64,000 bases of DNA from Hominimerdicola alba (GCF_900109655.1 NZ_FOAT01000004.1:124001-188000), one strand, 5' to 3'; counted from the stretch's first letter, positions 1-9,263 are shown. Notes: a model not told the origin generated them from the letters alone. A program made the numbers and translations.

Positions 1-1063
1 TGGGATAGCCCTCGCTTCCGCAGATACCTATGGGGCTGCGGGTGGTGGCATGGAATTTTACGCTGTTGTATGCGCCGCTGTTTTCAAGCTTTTCGGCTAT
101 GATAAGTCCCGCATACATACACTCCTCGGTGCCAATAACGGCAATATCCCTGCCTGAGGGTATCATGGTGCTGTCGGCTGAATTTATCATTTCATGGCGT
201 GCGAGGATGTTATCGATGTACTCCCCTATCACGACGCCTGTTCTGGGTGAAGTGTCGCCATCCTCTTTCAGCAGATAAGCCGCCTTTATCATGTCATCGC
301 TTTTATCGGCACAGGGCAGGTCGGACGCACCGCGTATCTCGAATTTGTTGACCATCTCGGTGTAATCCACGTTGTCTATCTTCAGCAGCTGACGGCATAT
401 CATTCCGTGCATTTCAAGTCTGCGGACGTTTTCCTCGCTCATGCGGTCGATGATGGAAGCAGCCACTATCTGCTTATCGCACAGCTGCGGAAATTCGTCC
501 CTGAGCTGTTCTATCATGTTCACAAGGGTCTTGCCAGTGGAAAACTCATCATCCACGAAAATGACGGTGTCCGTGTTGTCGAGGGCGGCAGCAAAGCCGT
601 CAGCAGACAGCTTCTGCTCGGTGGCATGGCTGTGTTCTTCCTGAAACTCTATCCATTTGCTGACCTCGGGGACTTCCTCGCGGGTGGTCTGGATATATAC
701 GCAGTCACTGCCCATATACTCTGCAACAGCTGCACCGATGGCAGTTGCTGTTTCAGCAAAGCCTACTACCAGCTTTGTACGTGGGAATTCCCTCTTCAGC
801 TTTGCGCCCAAGGTGCGCAGCATAGTCAGGCAGTCATTTGGGCTTACGGGGATATGCTTGCCCTGCAGTGGGTCTACCAGAAGATATGTGCGCTTGGTGT
901 TATGGAAGCGCTTTGCAAGATGCATCAGCTGCGGGAGAGTGTATTCTCTGAGTTGTTCGCAGTCCTCAGCAACTGATACGTTCATCACCGAGCTGCCCTT
1001 GATGACACAGGTCAGTTCACTTTCAAAGCTGTTTCTATTCTCTGATGTGAGCTTGTTTTTCAT
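1..1063 (-). CDS. Phosphoribosyltransferase-TRSP protein of the ter gene set (3' end outside window)
   Basis: The frame is open from an ATG at 1063 (AAGGAG site just upstream) to the window edge, so about 354 codons are visible and the C-terminus is missing. The PRPP-binding loop VIFVDDEFSTGKT lies near residues 167-179, which is the type I phosphoribosyltransferase signature. The last visible part carries ATTRSPIG, matching the TRSP motif of the domain found fused to such transferases in tellurite-resistance (ter) clusters. It sits downstream of the ATPase, TerD and TelA genes on the same strand, where these clusters usually encode a putative nucleotide-processing module. The actual substrate is unknown. 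The family call is firm; the role in a stress-linked nucleotide pathway is inferred from context. Confidence 0.8.
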   Translation of the reverse strand, partial: MKNKLTSENRNSFESELTCVIKGSSVMNVSVAEDCEQLREYTLPQLMHLAKRFHNTKRTYLLVDPLQGKHIPVSPNDCLTMLRTLGAKLKREFPRTKLVVGFAETATAIGAAVAEYMGSDCVYIQTTREEVPEVSKWIEFQEEHSHATEQKLSADGFAAALDNTDTVIFVDDEFSTGKTLVNMIEQLRDEFPQLCDKQIVAASIIDRMSEENVRRLEMHGMICRQLLKIDNVDYTEMVNKFEIRGASDLPCADKSDDMIKAAYLLKEDGDTSPRTGVVIGEYIDNILARHEMINSADSTMIPSGRDIAVIGTEECMYAGLIIAEKLENSGAYNSVKFHATTRSPIGICGSEGYP

Positions 1064-1160
1064 ATTGCTTTCTCCTTTATGTTTGATTCGTTTTATGCCT
1101 TTTAAAATGCCCGCGTAAGACCGTGAGCATTATAAAAAGCACCCGATACCATTACTGTAA

Positions 1161-1192
1161 ACACGGCTCGCACAAAAGCGTGTGAGCCGTGT
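1161..1192 (-). terminator. Hairpin after the P-type ATPase gene
   Basis: A 13-bp stem with one G-U pair and an AAAA loop (arms ACACGGCTCGCAC and GTGTGAGCCGTGT) lies 20 bp past the ATPase stop. On the minus strand it is followed by only a short T run. It may be a weak or partial terminator that lowers expression of the downstream phosphoribosyltransferase gene. Confidence 0.5.
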
Positions 1193-1212
1193 ACAGTTGA
1201 TATGGTTATTGC

Positions 1213-3936
1213 TTATTCAGCTGTATTGCCGGAGCCCGAAACTGCCTTTCTGATAAGGTCAACGGGTATCATAGTAATAGCCATGAGGACTACTACTACC
1301 CAGCCTGTGATACCGAAAGGTACACAGCTGAACATCTTACCAAGCCACTGGAAAGGTGCCAATGGGATAAGACCGCAGTTTACAATAACTGCCTGAACAG
1401 CGATGATAGCGCACATAACTCTCAGGAAGCCGGGGTTCAGGTTAAGACCCTTGAAAATACCGAACTTCTCGTCTCTTACATTGAAGCCGTTTGCAAGTGC
1501 GCTGACGATGAACAGTACGAAATAGCCTGTTTTTAGCTTATCAACATCACCGTCAAAGAAATTCTGGCAGAGCAGACCCTTTGAGAGATCCTTCATCACG
1601 TCGCCGACACTGTTGCCAGCGGCAGGTAACAGGAAGAACAGGAAGCTCATGATGGTCAGCCATGCGCCCATAACGCCGATCTGTACAGCCATAGGCTTGC
1701 TGATGATGCTCTCGTCTCTTCTTCTGGGCTTTTCGCGCATATACTTTTCAAGTGCGGGCTCATTACCCAGCATGATAGCGCCGAGGCCGTCCATAACCAG
1801 GTTAACGAACAGCAGGTGTGTAACTTTCAGAGGTTCTTCGATGCCGAAGAAAGGTCCAAATGCGGATACAAGTACAGCTGCAACGTTGATTACCAGCTGG
1901 AACTTACAGAACTTAAGGATATTGCGGTAGATAGTTCTGCCGTAGAGTATAGCGTCCTTGATGGACTTGAAGTTATCGTCGAGGATAACGATCTCGCCTG
2001 CTTCCTTAGCAGCTTCGGTACCGCTGCCCATTGCGAAGCCGACATCAGCCTTTTTAAGTGCAGGGCTGTCGTTTACGCCGTCGCCTGTCATACCTACAAC
2101 AAGGTTCATTTCCTGGCAAAGTCTTACCATTCTGGACTTATCGGTAGGCAGTGCTCTTGCGATAACTCTGATCTTGGGTATGATAGCCTTCAGCTCTTCA
2201 TCGGACATCTTATTCAGCTCAGCAGAAGAAAGTGCAACTTCATCGTCGCTCTGGATAAGTCCTGCGTCCTTAGCGATAGCCTTGGCAGTTTCAAGACGGT
2301 CACCAGTTATCATAACTACCTGGATACCAGCTTCCTTAACTTCCTTGATAGCTTCCTTAGCCTCAGCACGAACGTCATCACGTATACCAACAAGACCGAT
2401 GATAACAACATCGTCGTTGATCTGGTTCTCTACCAGGGGCTTCTCGGAATAACCGAAGCTCAGCACACGCATAGCCTTGTTAGCAAGGGCGTCGATCTTA
2501 GCATTGAGCTTGTCCATATCGATATCCTTGATATTGCCGTCAGCATCAAGGTACTTTGTAGCCTTTGCAAGGAGTCTTTCGGGAGCGCCCTTGTAGAAGG
2601 TCTTGCCCAGATTGTCGATCCTCGACTGGCTGAACTTGTTAGCGGAGTTGAAGCCCTGATATGTGGTTACTTCATATTCCTTGTTATCTTTCAGTGCGTT
2701 GAAATCAGCCTCGCCGATGAAGTGCATCAGTGCCTGATCTGTGAAGTTACCGCCGATGACGTTGTGGTTGCCGTCGAACAGTGACTGTGTGTTCTTGCCG
2801 ATGGAGATATCCAGCAGTTCCTTGACTTTCTTGCAGCCTGCAAGCTTATCATTAGGGATAACTTCGCCGTCAGCTGTGAAGAATTCAACAACTTCAAGCT
2901 TACCCTTGGTAATGGTACCTGTCTTATCTGAGAACAGAACGTTCAGAGAACCTGCGGTCTCTATACCCACAGCCTTACGAACAAGTACGTTGTGATCCAG
3001 CATCTTGCTGGTATTCTGCATAAGAACCAGGGATATCATCAGAGGCAGACCTTCGGGTACTGCACATACAACGATGATGATAGCGATGGATACGCCTTCA
3101 ACGATCTTCTTGATAACAGCTGGAGCGCCAAGTGCAAAGAAATCAGCAGGTCCGCCGGCTTTGATAATGAAGTAGATAATATATACGATAGCGATAACGA
3201 TAGCCGAAACGTAACCAAATACAGATATCTGGTTTGCCAGCTTAGCCAGCTTTACTTTCAGAGGTGAATCGGGTTCGTCCTCGTTCATCTCCTCAGCCAT
3301 CTTACCCATCATGGTCTTCAGACCAACCTGTCTTACATCGAGGTAGCCTTCACCATCGATACAAACAGCACCTCTGAACAGCGAGTGCTCATCAACAAAG
3401 GTATCACCTGTGATGTCGGTAGGCATTTCAAAACCGGGAGCAGCTGCGGTCTTCTTACATTCCTCAGCCTCACCGTTAAGTGCGGAGTTATCTACCTTGA
3501 TGTTACCGTGAACGAGAACACCGTCCGCGGGTATCTTATCGCCCGACTGGAGCAATATCAGGTCGCCTGTAACGACCTCATCGACCTCGATAACGTTTGT
3601 AGCGCCGTCACGGATAGCCTTACACTTATCCTTCTCGGCACTTTCTTTCAGTTCGATATACTTCTGGTCACTTGCTACATTTGTCTTTGCCGAAACGAAT
3701 GCAACTATCAGAACGGCAACTATCGTTCCGATAGGCTCGTAGGGCTCGGCAAGTCCCGCAAAAGCCATTATTATCATCAGGGCTGCGATAGCAAGCAGTA
3801 TCTTGATCATGGGATCTCCGAAAGTTTCAAGGAACTCTTTCAGAAACGTGGTGGGCTCTGCCTCGGGTATGGCATTCGAGCCGTTTTTCGCGCGAGATTC
3901 TTCGACCTGTTGTGAGGTCAAACCTTTTAAATCCAT
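1213..3936 (-). CDS. Calcium-transporting P-type ATPase (type IIB, PMCA-like)
   Basis: The 907-residue protein has all hallmarks of a P2 ATPase: an actuator domain with LNGEAEE near 153, the transmembrane ion-site motif AVPEGLP near 292-298, the phosphorylated Asp337 in SDKTGTITKG, and MTGDGVNDSPAL in the P domain. PEGLP and the C-terminal cluster of membrane segments match plasma-membrane or lactococcal-type calcium pumps, so calcium (or manganese) export at the cell membrane is the expected role. The ATG at 3936 follows AAGGGAG. It lies downstream of two TerD genes, whose products bind calcium, so the pump may set calcium levels for that system. Substrate specificity is not proven by sequence. 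Confidence 0.9.
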   Translation of the reverse strand: MDLKGLTSQQVEESRAKNGSNAIPEAEPTTFLKEFLETFGDPMIKILLAIAALMIIMAFAGLAEPYEPIGTIVAVLIVAFVSAKTNVASDQKYIELKESAEKDKCKAIRDGATNVIEVDEVVTGDLILLQSGDKIPADGVLVHGNIKVDNSALNGEAEECKKTAAAPGFEMPTDITGDTFVDEHSLFRGAVCIDGEGYLDVRQVGLKTMMGKMAEEMNEDEPDSPLKVKLAKLANQISVFGYVSAIVIAIVYIIYFIIKAGGPADFFALGAPAVIKKIVEGVSIAIIIVVCAVPEGLPLMISLVLMQNTSKMLDHNVLVRKAVGIETAGSLNVLFSDKTGTITKGKLEVVEFFTADGEVIPNDKLAGCKKVKELLDISIGKNTQSLFDGNHNVIGGNFTDQALMHFIGEADFNALKDNKEYEVTTYQGFNSANKFSQSRIDNLGKTFYKGAPERLLAKATKYLDADGNIKDIDMDKLNAKIDALANKAMRVLSFGYSEKPLVENQINDDVVIIGLVGIRDDVRAEAKEAIKEVKEAGIQVVMITGDRLETAKAIAKDAGLIQSDDEVALSSAELNKMSDEELKAIIPKIRVIARALPTDKSRMVRLCQEMNLVVGMTGDGVNDSPALKKADVGFAMGSGTEAAKEAGEIVILDDNFKSIKDAILYGRTIYRNILKFCKFQLVINVAAVLVSAFGPFFGIEEPLKVTHLLFVNLVMDGLGAIMLGNEPALEKYMREKPRRRDESIISKPMAVQIGVMGAWLTIMSFLFFLLPAAGNSVGDVMKDLSKGLLCQNFFDGDVDKLKTGYFVLFIVSALANGFNVRDEKFGIFKGLNLNPGFLRVMCAIIAVQAVIVNCGLIPLAPFQWLGKMFSCVPFGITGWVVVVLMAITMIPVDLIRKAVSGSGNTAE

Positions 3937-4001
3937 AGTTCAGTAAACTCCCTTACAGCTTTTTTCCAACGAAAACGTTAGAAATATTTGTCAGAAAATA
4001 A

Positions 4002-4031
4002 GGAGAAACCGCGGACTTGCCGCAGTTCTCC
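4002..4031 (-). terminator. Hairpin between terD and the ATPase gene
   Basis: An imperfect inverted repeat, GGAGAA(C)TGCGG pairing with CCGC(G)GTTTCTCC on the minus strand, is followed by TTATTTTC. It lies 25 bp beyond the terD stop and could be an attenuating terminator that separates TerD expression from the pump. Confidence 0.5.
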
Positions 4032-4055
4032 TGTTTTCTCGATTTGAATGGGGTA

Positions 4056-4706
4056 TCACATACCCGCGTATCTCTTGGCAAGATCAGCGATACTGCCGTC
4101 GTTGGTACCCTGACCGATAGCATTGAACTTCCATTCATTGCCGTGTCTGTATATCTCACCGAATACCATAGCTGTTATGCCGGGGTAGCTCTCGGTAAGA
4201 TTGTACCTGCATATCTCATTATTGTTCCTGCCGTCTACCAGCCTGATGAATGCATTTCTGATCATACCGAAATGCTGGTTCTTCTGCAGTGCGTGGTAGA
4301 TATTTACGGTAATGACTATCCTGTCATACTGAGGCGGCACCTGAGAAAGATCAACTACGATCTGCTCATCATCGCCGTCGCCCGCACCTGTCAGGTTATC
4401 GCCCATGTGGACTACCGAACCTGTTGCATGGCGCAGATTGCCGTAATAGATGATATCATTCTTGTTGGTGAGCTTTCCGCCCTGAAGCACGAATGCCGAA
4501 GCATCGCAGTCGATGGTATCACCGCCAATGCTCTGCATACTGCCTGAGGTATTGCCGCCGAAGAGGTTGGAGAAGAATCCGCCCTGCTTCTGCGGTGCGG
4601 GAGCGGGTGCAGCCTCGTCCCAGCCCAGACCAACTATTACTTTTGAAAGTCCGGCACTTTCCTTGGAAAGGCTGACTTTTTGTCCTTTTTGAAGATTAAT
4701 AGACAT
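4056..4706 (-). CDS. TerD family protein with a Gly/Phe/Pro-rich insert
   Basis: The 216-residue protein begins like TerD proteins (KGQKVSLSK, then GLGWDE) and keeps the calcium-site motif GDNLTGAGDGDDEQ near 120. Between the N-terminal strand and the core it has an unusual insert, residues about 33-55, rich in Ala/Pro then Gly/Phe (QGGFFSNLFGG), absent from its neighbour. TerD domains bind calcium and act in stress, phage and tellurite responses, probably at the membrane with TelA and TerC-like partners. It starts at an ATG after TAAGGAG and follows the second TerD gene by 14 bp, so the two are co-transcribed. Confidence 0.9.
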   Translation of the reverse strand: MSINLQKGQKVSLSKESAGLSKVIVGLGWDEAAPAPAPQKQGGFFSNLFGGNTSGSMQSIGGDTIDCDASAFVLQGGKLTNKNDIIYYGNLRHATGSVVHMGDNLTGAGDGDDEQIVVDLSQVPPQYDRIVITVNIYHALQKNQHFGMIRNAFIRLVDGRNNNEICRYNLTESYPGITAMVFGEIYRHGNEWKFNAIGQGTNDGSIADLAKRYAGM

Positions 4707-4720
4707 TATCAGGTCGCTCC

Positions 4721-5302
4721 TTATTCAGCGTCGATGCCGTAGTGACCGCAAAGTGCAGCCAGACCGCCCTGGAAGCCGCTGCCGATAGCGTTGAACTTCC
4801 ACTCACCGTTATTTCTGTAAAGCTCGCCTACAACGATAGCTGTCTCGATGGAGAAGTCCTCACCGAGGTCGTATCTTACGATCTCCTCGCCTGTTGCCTG
4901 ATCAACAACGCGGATGAAGGAGTTGGATACCTGACCGAAGTTCTGTCTTCTGTTGTCAGCATCGTATATAGTAACTGTGAATGCGATCTTGGAGATGTTT
5001 GCAGGCATCAGGCTCAGGTCGATCATGATCTGCTCATCATCGCCGTCTCCGCCGCCTGTCAGGTTATCACCCATATGTTTAACAGCGCCGCTTGAGTGCT
5101 CCAGGTTGCCGTAGAAGATGAATTCCTTTTCGGAAGGGCATCTTCCGCTGTCATCTGCCATGAAGCAAGCTGCATCCAGGTCGAAATCTGCACCTGAATC
5201 GAACGCATTAACGTCCCAGCCAAGACCGATCATGATATTTTTCAGTCCGGGATTTCCCTTTGTCAAGCTAACTTTCTGTCCTTTGCTAAGATTGATAGGC
5301 AT
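4721..5302 (-). CDS. TerD family calcium-binding stress protein
   Basis: This is a standard-length (193 aa) TerD/TerE/TerZ-type protein. Visible family features are KGQKVSLTK at the N-terminus, [23 protein letters not shown] near 26-48 with the acidic calcium ligands, and [14 protein letters not shown] near 78-91. The ATG at 5302 has a strong AGGAGG site. It heads the second half of the ter operon behind an internal promoter and is the closer match to canonical TerD. The conserved calcium residues are all present; the physiological stress it answers cannot be read from sequence. Confidence 0.92.
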   Translation of the reverse strand: MPINLSKGQKVSLTKGNPGLKNIMIGLGWDVNAFDSGADFDLDAACFMADDSGRCPSEKEFIFYGNLEHSSGAVKHMGDNLTGGGDGDDEQIMIDLSLMPANISKIAFTVTIYDADNRRQNFGQVSNSFIRVVDQATGEEIVRYDLGEDFSIETAIVVGELYRNNGEWKFNAIGSGFQGGLAALCGHYGIDAE

Positions 5303-5386
5303 AATTTTGTCCTCCTCATAAATACATTTTGGCTTTGTGCCTTTCTTTTGGTATGGGGCTTTGCCCCTTTATCTTTCTGTATTTGC

Positions 5387-5415
5387 ATTATAACAGATTT
5401 TTAACTGCTTGTCCA
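5387..5415 (-). promoter_or_regulatory. Internal sigma-A promoter of the ter operon
   Basis: On the minus strand TGGACA at 5415-5410 and TATAAT at 5392-5387 are separated by exactly 17 bp, about 85 bp upstream of the terD start. The transcript start region contains a small GGGGCAAAGCCCC hairpin. Confidence 0.7.
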
Positions 5416-5419
5416 GCTA

Positions 5420-5437
5420 CGAAAGTTGGAACTTTCG
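5420..5437. repeat. 18-bp inverted repeat upstream of the internal ter promoter
   Basis: CGAAAGTT-GG-AACTTTCG is an inverted repeat with perfect 8-bp arms, 4 bp upstream of the -35 box. A second inverted repeat, GCAAC-N5-GTTGC, follows directly. Both are candidate regulator sites; the binding protein is unknown. Confidence 0.45.
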
Positions 5438-5481
5438 CAACGGACAGTTGCAAATTACAGATAGCGTACATGATAAGCGGT

Positions 5482-6669
5482 TTACTTCCTCTTGTCGGGA
5501 ACGTCGTAGTGAGCCTTGAAGTCCTCTTTGATAGCTTCAAGTCTGACCTTGTCTTCCTGACGCTTCTTTCTTGCCTCAGCCTCGATACCTCTGGTCTCCT
5601 CGATACCATTCATGATGGTCTTCCATGTGGTCTCAAGAGTCTCGATCTGTATCGAGCTGCCCGAAGCAAGTCTTGCGGTCATCTTGGACTGCTCAACTGT
5701 ATTGTGGGCATTCTTTATCAGCATCTCGTTGGTCTTCTGATCCAGTGCTGCCATAGATTCAGCCTGTATCTTCTGTCTCTTCAGCAGTATAGCCTGAGCC
5801 AGTGCCTGCTTGAATATAGGCAGAGTGATGATGAATGCGGAGTTGATCTTTCTTACAAGGTTGTAGTTGGAGAACTCCATTGTCTTCAGCATAGGTATGG
5901 ACTGCATAGCAACGTTCTCAGCTGTTCTCAGATCCTGTACTCTCTGTTCCAGCATCATCAGTGCCTGATTGAGGGACTGGAGCTCAAACTGTATGGAGTT
6001 ATCGCCTGTCTTTTCAAGCTCATCCTGCTTCTGTGCTATGTAAGCTTCCAGCTCACGGCAGCCCTGCTCGCCTGCGAGGATATACTTTACAAGATCGTGA
6101 TAGAAGTTGACATTAGCATCGAACATTGTGTTCAGCTTTCTGTTGGACTGCTTGATCTCGTCCTCGTATTTTCTCAACTGAACGTAGATCTTATCTACTT
6201 CATCGCCCATTGTGTGATACTTGGCAAGTATCTTATCCAGCTGTTTTCTTGCGTTGTTGAAGAACTTCTTGAAGAAAGAAGGATCATCCTTTATCTCGTC
6301 AGCATCGAACTTCGACATGATGTTCGCCAGAATCTGCATCAGTTTGCTGGTCTCATCTATCTGTGACATATTCATGCTGTTAAGCACCTGATCTGAAGCC
6401 TTTGCTATCTCATCGGCAGCCTCTGCGCCGAAAGATACGATAGAATCAAGGTTATCCAGCTCGATAGTGCTTACAAGAGCATCTACCTCGGGTGAATTAA
6501 CGAGCTCGGTGGTCATCTTTTCTCTGTCTGCCACGATGTCATACTTTTCTACTACCGAAAGCTCTGTCTCCTGCTGTACAGGAGCTGCTGCCATTGTAGG
6601 CATTGCGTCTGTTGTCGGTGCTGCTGCGGGTGCAGGCTGTGGTGCAGCCTTTGTGAAATCAAGTCCCAT
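5482..6669 (-). CDS. telA: TelA-like toxic anion resistance protein
   Basis: The 395-residue protein matches the TelA/YceH family: an Ala/Pro-rich N-terminal segment to about residue 30, then a long helical, probably coiled-coil body with many Glu, Lys and Gln, containing the family-type stretch MDANVNFYHDL-like (TMFDANVNFYHDL) and SGSSIQIETLETTWKTIM near the C-terminus. TelA proteins accompany TerD and YceG in stress operons and confer tellurite or antibiotic tolerance in some bacteria by an unknown mechanism. AGAGAGG precedes the ATG, and its start lies 2 bp after the YceG stop, so the two are translationally linked. Confidence 0.9.
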   Translation of the reverse strand: MGLDFTKAAPQPAPAAAPTTDAMPTMAAAPVQQETELSVVEKYDIVADREKMTTELVNSPEVDALVSTIELDNLDSIVSFGAEAADEIAKASDQVLNSMNMSQIDETSKLMQILANIMSKFDADEIKDDPSFFKKFFNNARKQLDKILAKYHTMGDEVDKIYVQLRKYEDEIKQSNRKLNTMFDANVNFYHDLVKYILAGEQGCRELEAYIAQKQDELEKTGDNSIQFELQSLNQALMMLEQRVQDLRTAENVAMQSIPMLKTMEFSNYNLVRKINSAFIITLPIFKQALAQAILLKRQKIQAESMAALDQKTNEMLIKNAHNTVEQSKMTARLASGSSIQIETLETTWKTIMNGIEETRGIEAEARKKRQEDKVRLEAIKEDFKAHYDVPDKRK

Positions 6670-6671
6670 AG

Positions 6672-8957
6672 TTATTTACCTCTCTTAAATATTCTTTCTC
6701 GCCATGAAGTTGGCTGTTTTTTAACTACAAATCTTCTCAAATCGGGCACGTTAAGATCATAGACGTACTGCCCTATCTGATGTTCCTCCATCACAGTTGT
6801 GTTGAAGAATTTTTCAACGCTCTGATATCCCGTAGGCACGAAGAAAACTATATCAAAGCCTATCAGGTTCAGGAATGCGATTATGATGGAATCCTCCAGC
6901 GATATCATTCTCTCGCCGGGATTTATATACACGAGTTTGGGATTCGACTTTGTGAAATCAAAGCTCTGTATTTTTCTGACCATATCCATATTAAGGTTCA
7001 TAATGGTCGCGACTATCGTATATTCGGTGCCGTTTTCAAAAGTACCCTTTATCATACGGCTGTCGATGAGGAGCTGAAGCTTATCCAGCATATGATCCTG
7101 TATCTCATCACGCAGGAATCCATATCGGTAGCTGGGGTGATTCTTTATTACACGCCTTTGCAGCATACCTCTTTTAAGGAATTCGGTGCTGTAGCTCTTC
7201 ATCTCGTTATAGCTGTCAGTGCTTATATAAGGCGCCTGAGTTATAAGGAACGTATCGGGAGTAAGCAGCTGTTTTATGCTGCCCCAGTACTGTTCCAAAT
7301 CTCCGTCCTTAACACCCGATACCTTCGCGAATATGACAGGCATATTCACAACATCCTCAACGGTGCTGAAATTCGGGCGGTATTTAAGCTCCTCTTTCCA
7401 CAGCAGAGCTATCTCCTCGTACATTGTTTTCAATGTCAGGGCATTCGCCTTTGAATACTGCCTGTTGCGGTAGATGCCCGAATCCTGATACATCAGGGTG
7501 TCAAGTTCGCGCTCAGCATGATAAGCAAGAGTGCCCATCTGTATCTGTGTGGTCTCTGACGGGAATTTCTTCGCATCGAGAGTCTCGGCACAGTTCTGCT
7601 CGAAAAGCAGTTTATCGGTAAGGCAGCATTTATCTGCATTAAGGTTGGGGACGAGTATCAATACGTCCACAGGCAGCCTTGCCAGAAATCTCAGGAACAT
7701 AGCTTCATGCTCGTTCTTGCAGCCGCCCATCAGTATGAAGCAGGCAAGCTCGGGCATACGCCAGTTGGCGAAAAGCTGTGTCATATAGCGTTTCAGCCAA
7801 CATATGATATATACCGCTTTATTTGTCAGCCTGTTGAGGTTGCTGTTATCGGCGGCACATTCGCCCAGCATGGTATCAACGAAGCTCTTCACCATTACCC
7901 TTTGCAGCTCGATATTGTTGCCGTAGCGTATCTGCAAAGCAAGGTCGGAAATCATCTGTTCGGGCTGGTTATAGTATTTTCTGGGAACGCCGTTTATCTC
8001 ATCCGGTGTGGGAAGAGGTATTCCCTCGTCTATCACCACAACCTGTCTGCCACTCTTTTTAAGTTCGAGCTGCATCTGGTAAAGGTCGTTGAGGTAGGTC
8101 AGCTTATCCCAAACGCCGTTTATCCGTGTGAAGATGTTATAGAACATCTTGGGGTCTGTACCTCTCTCGGCGGCAGGCTTTTTGAAATCGGCGATATGTT
8201 CTTCTTCGCCGCTCATCCATGCGTTGGTGCAGTTGGTGAATCTCGGCTCGGGTCCGTAGAGCCTTTGCCTGTTAGCCTCAGCCTGCTGCATCTGGCGCAT
8301 ACCCTTAAGGCTGAAACCATCGGGGAAAGCACCCAATCCTGCGATATCCAGTTTATAGGATGTCTTCGACATAGGGTCGAGTTTCAGATATTCGTCATCG
8401 CCGTTATACTGCAAAAGCACCACATCGCACCCTGCATTTGAAAGCACGGTTATCAGCAGAAGTTCGTAGTTGCTGATATCGCCCTCATAGAGTATCTTCG
8501 GCACTTTGCTCTCGCCCAGCTGAGCTGTCACGCGCTCAAACTTATAGTAAAGCCAGCACATGAATTTTATATAGCAGTTTTTGAGCATATTATCATTCTT
8601 GCCCTGACTGCGCAGCTCATTCAAAGTATTATAAATAGAACCTGCCACGGCACCGCGCTGGTAATCGCTCATTCGGGGGAGCCATTTTTTCAGCTTCATT
8701 GTCAGGAAATTCAGATCCATCTTGAAATCCATGCCCATCATTTCTTCAAAATAGGCAAGGTTCTTATTATCGGGATTCGGTATCCTGCCCTCGATGATGA
8801 CACCGCTTGTCCGTGCGGCTTCGTAATATTTTTTCAGAAATTCCGCTACCTGCTCGTTATATCCGCAGACGCGGTAAAAATAAACTCCTTTTTCGGGTCT
8901 TGCGCTAAGTTCCTTGAAGTAGTCATCAAGCCCGACCAATCTCTTATGTTCAAACAT
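6672..8957 (-). CDS. YceG-like protein of the ter/yce operon
   Basis: This 761-residue cytosolic protein has no signal peptide or membrane segment. Its place directly before telA, its length and its general sequence fit the YceG family of the Bacillus yceCDEFGH operon, which is described as a putative biosynthetic module component. I recognise no catalytic motif. It is the first gene after the main promoter at 9065-9094 and starts at an ATG with a modest AAGGG site. The family call rests on context plus overall resemblance, so it is less certain than the TerD and TelA calls. Confidence 0.7.
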   Translation of the reverse strand: MFEHKRLVGLDDYFKELSARPEKGVYFYRVCGYNEQVAEFLKKYYEAARTSGVIIEGRIPNPDNKNLAYFEEMMGMDFKMDLNFLTMKLKKWLPRMSDYQRGAVAGSIYNTLNELRSQGKNDNMLKNCYIKFMCWLYYKFERVTAQLGESKVPKILYEGDISNYELLLITVLSNAGCDVVLLQYNGDDEYLKLDPMSKTSYKLDIAGLGAFPDGFSLKGMRQMQQAEANRQRLYGPEPRFTNCTNAWMSGEEEHIADFKKPAAERGTDPKMFYNIFTRINGVWDKLTYLNDLYQMQLELKKSGRQVVVIDEGIPLPTPDEINGVPRKYYNQPEQMISDLALQIRYGNNIELQRVMVKSFVDTMLGECAADNSNLNRLTNKAVYIICWLKRYMTQLFANWRMPELACFILMGGCKNEHEAMFLRFLARLPVDVLILVPNLNADKCCLTDKLLFEQNCAETLDAKKFPSETTQIQMGTLAYHAERELDTLMYQDSGIYRNRQYSKANALTLKTMYEEIALLWKEELKYRPNFSTVEDVVNMPVIFAKVSGVKDGDLEQYWGSIKQLLTPDTFLITQAPYISTDSYNEMKSYSTEFLKRGMLQRRVIKNHPSYRYGFLRDEIQDHMLDKLQLLIDSRMIKGTFENGTEYTIVATIMNLNMDMVRKIQSFDFTKSNPKLVYINPGERMISLEDSIIIAFLNLIGFDIVFFVPTGYQSVEKFFNTTVMEEHQIGQYVYDLNVPDLRRFVVKKQPTSWRERIFKRGK

Positions 8958-9029
8958 TCAGACATACCCTTATTTATCCGCAAAACAAGCCTTTTTCGGC
9001 AGTTTTTGGCGGAGCATTTTTTCTTTTGG

Positions 9030-9053
9030 ATAATACCGTTATTAAGGTATTAT
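9030..9053. promoter_or_regulatory. Palindrome at the ter operon transcription start
   Basis: ATAATACC and GGTATTAT form a perfect 8-bp inverted repeat around an 8-bp spacer, 11 bp downstream of the -10 box. This placement suits a repressor operator, or a hairpin at the very 5' end of the transcript. Confidence 0.5.
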
Positions 9054-9064
9054 TTTCCTTATCT

Positions 9065-9094
9065 ATTATACCTCATTCAGCAAATAAAAGTCAA
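9065..9094 (-). promoter_or_regulatory. Main sigma-A promoter of the ter operon
   Basis: TTGACT (9094-9089) and TATAAT (9070-9065) on the minus strand have an 18-bp spacer, about 108 bp upstream of the YceG start. This is a near-consensus promoter. The rest of the 8958-9341 gap holds AT-rich repeats and two hairpins, and I see no gene in it. Confidence 0.8.
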
Positions 9095-9219
9095 GAGTTA
9101 TTAATAGTTTTGACTTCGATTCGTTAATTTAGATATATCGGCTCGATAATTGTTAGTCATTTCACCCAAAGTGAATATGATGATATTGTGAAAATCGACA
9201 GAAACGGTATCGCTTTGCT

Positions 9220-9258
9220 CAATGAATAATGAATAGTGAATAACGAAAAATGAATAAT
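9220..9258. repeat. AT-rich tandem heptad-like repeat
   Basis: Units such as AATGAAT, AATGAAT and AGTGAAT repeat in tandem. On the minus strand this reads as repeats of TTATTCA/CTATTCA. A related block of ATTCATA units is found at 53890-53925 between nifH-like and nifD-like genes. Confidence 0.6.
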
Positions 9259-9263
9259 AAAGG

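Noticed and set aside
407-976. Plus-strand open frame of 189 codons
   Set aside because: It is the antisense shadow of the phosphoribosyltransferase gene, which has clear PRPP and TRSP motifs on the minus strand.
1816-2784. Long plus-strand open frame opposite the P-type ATPase
   Set aside because: No ribosome site or recognisable protein features; the minus-strand ATPase motifs explain the sequence.
5329-6366. 345-codon plus-strand frame opposite telA
   Set aside because: Composition is antisense-like and TelA on the minus strand is well supported.
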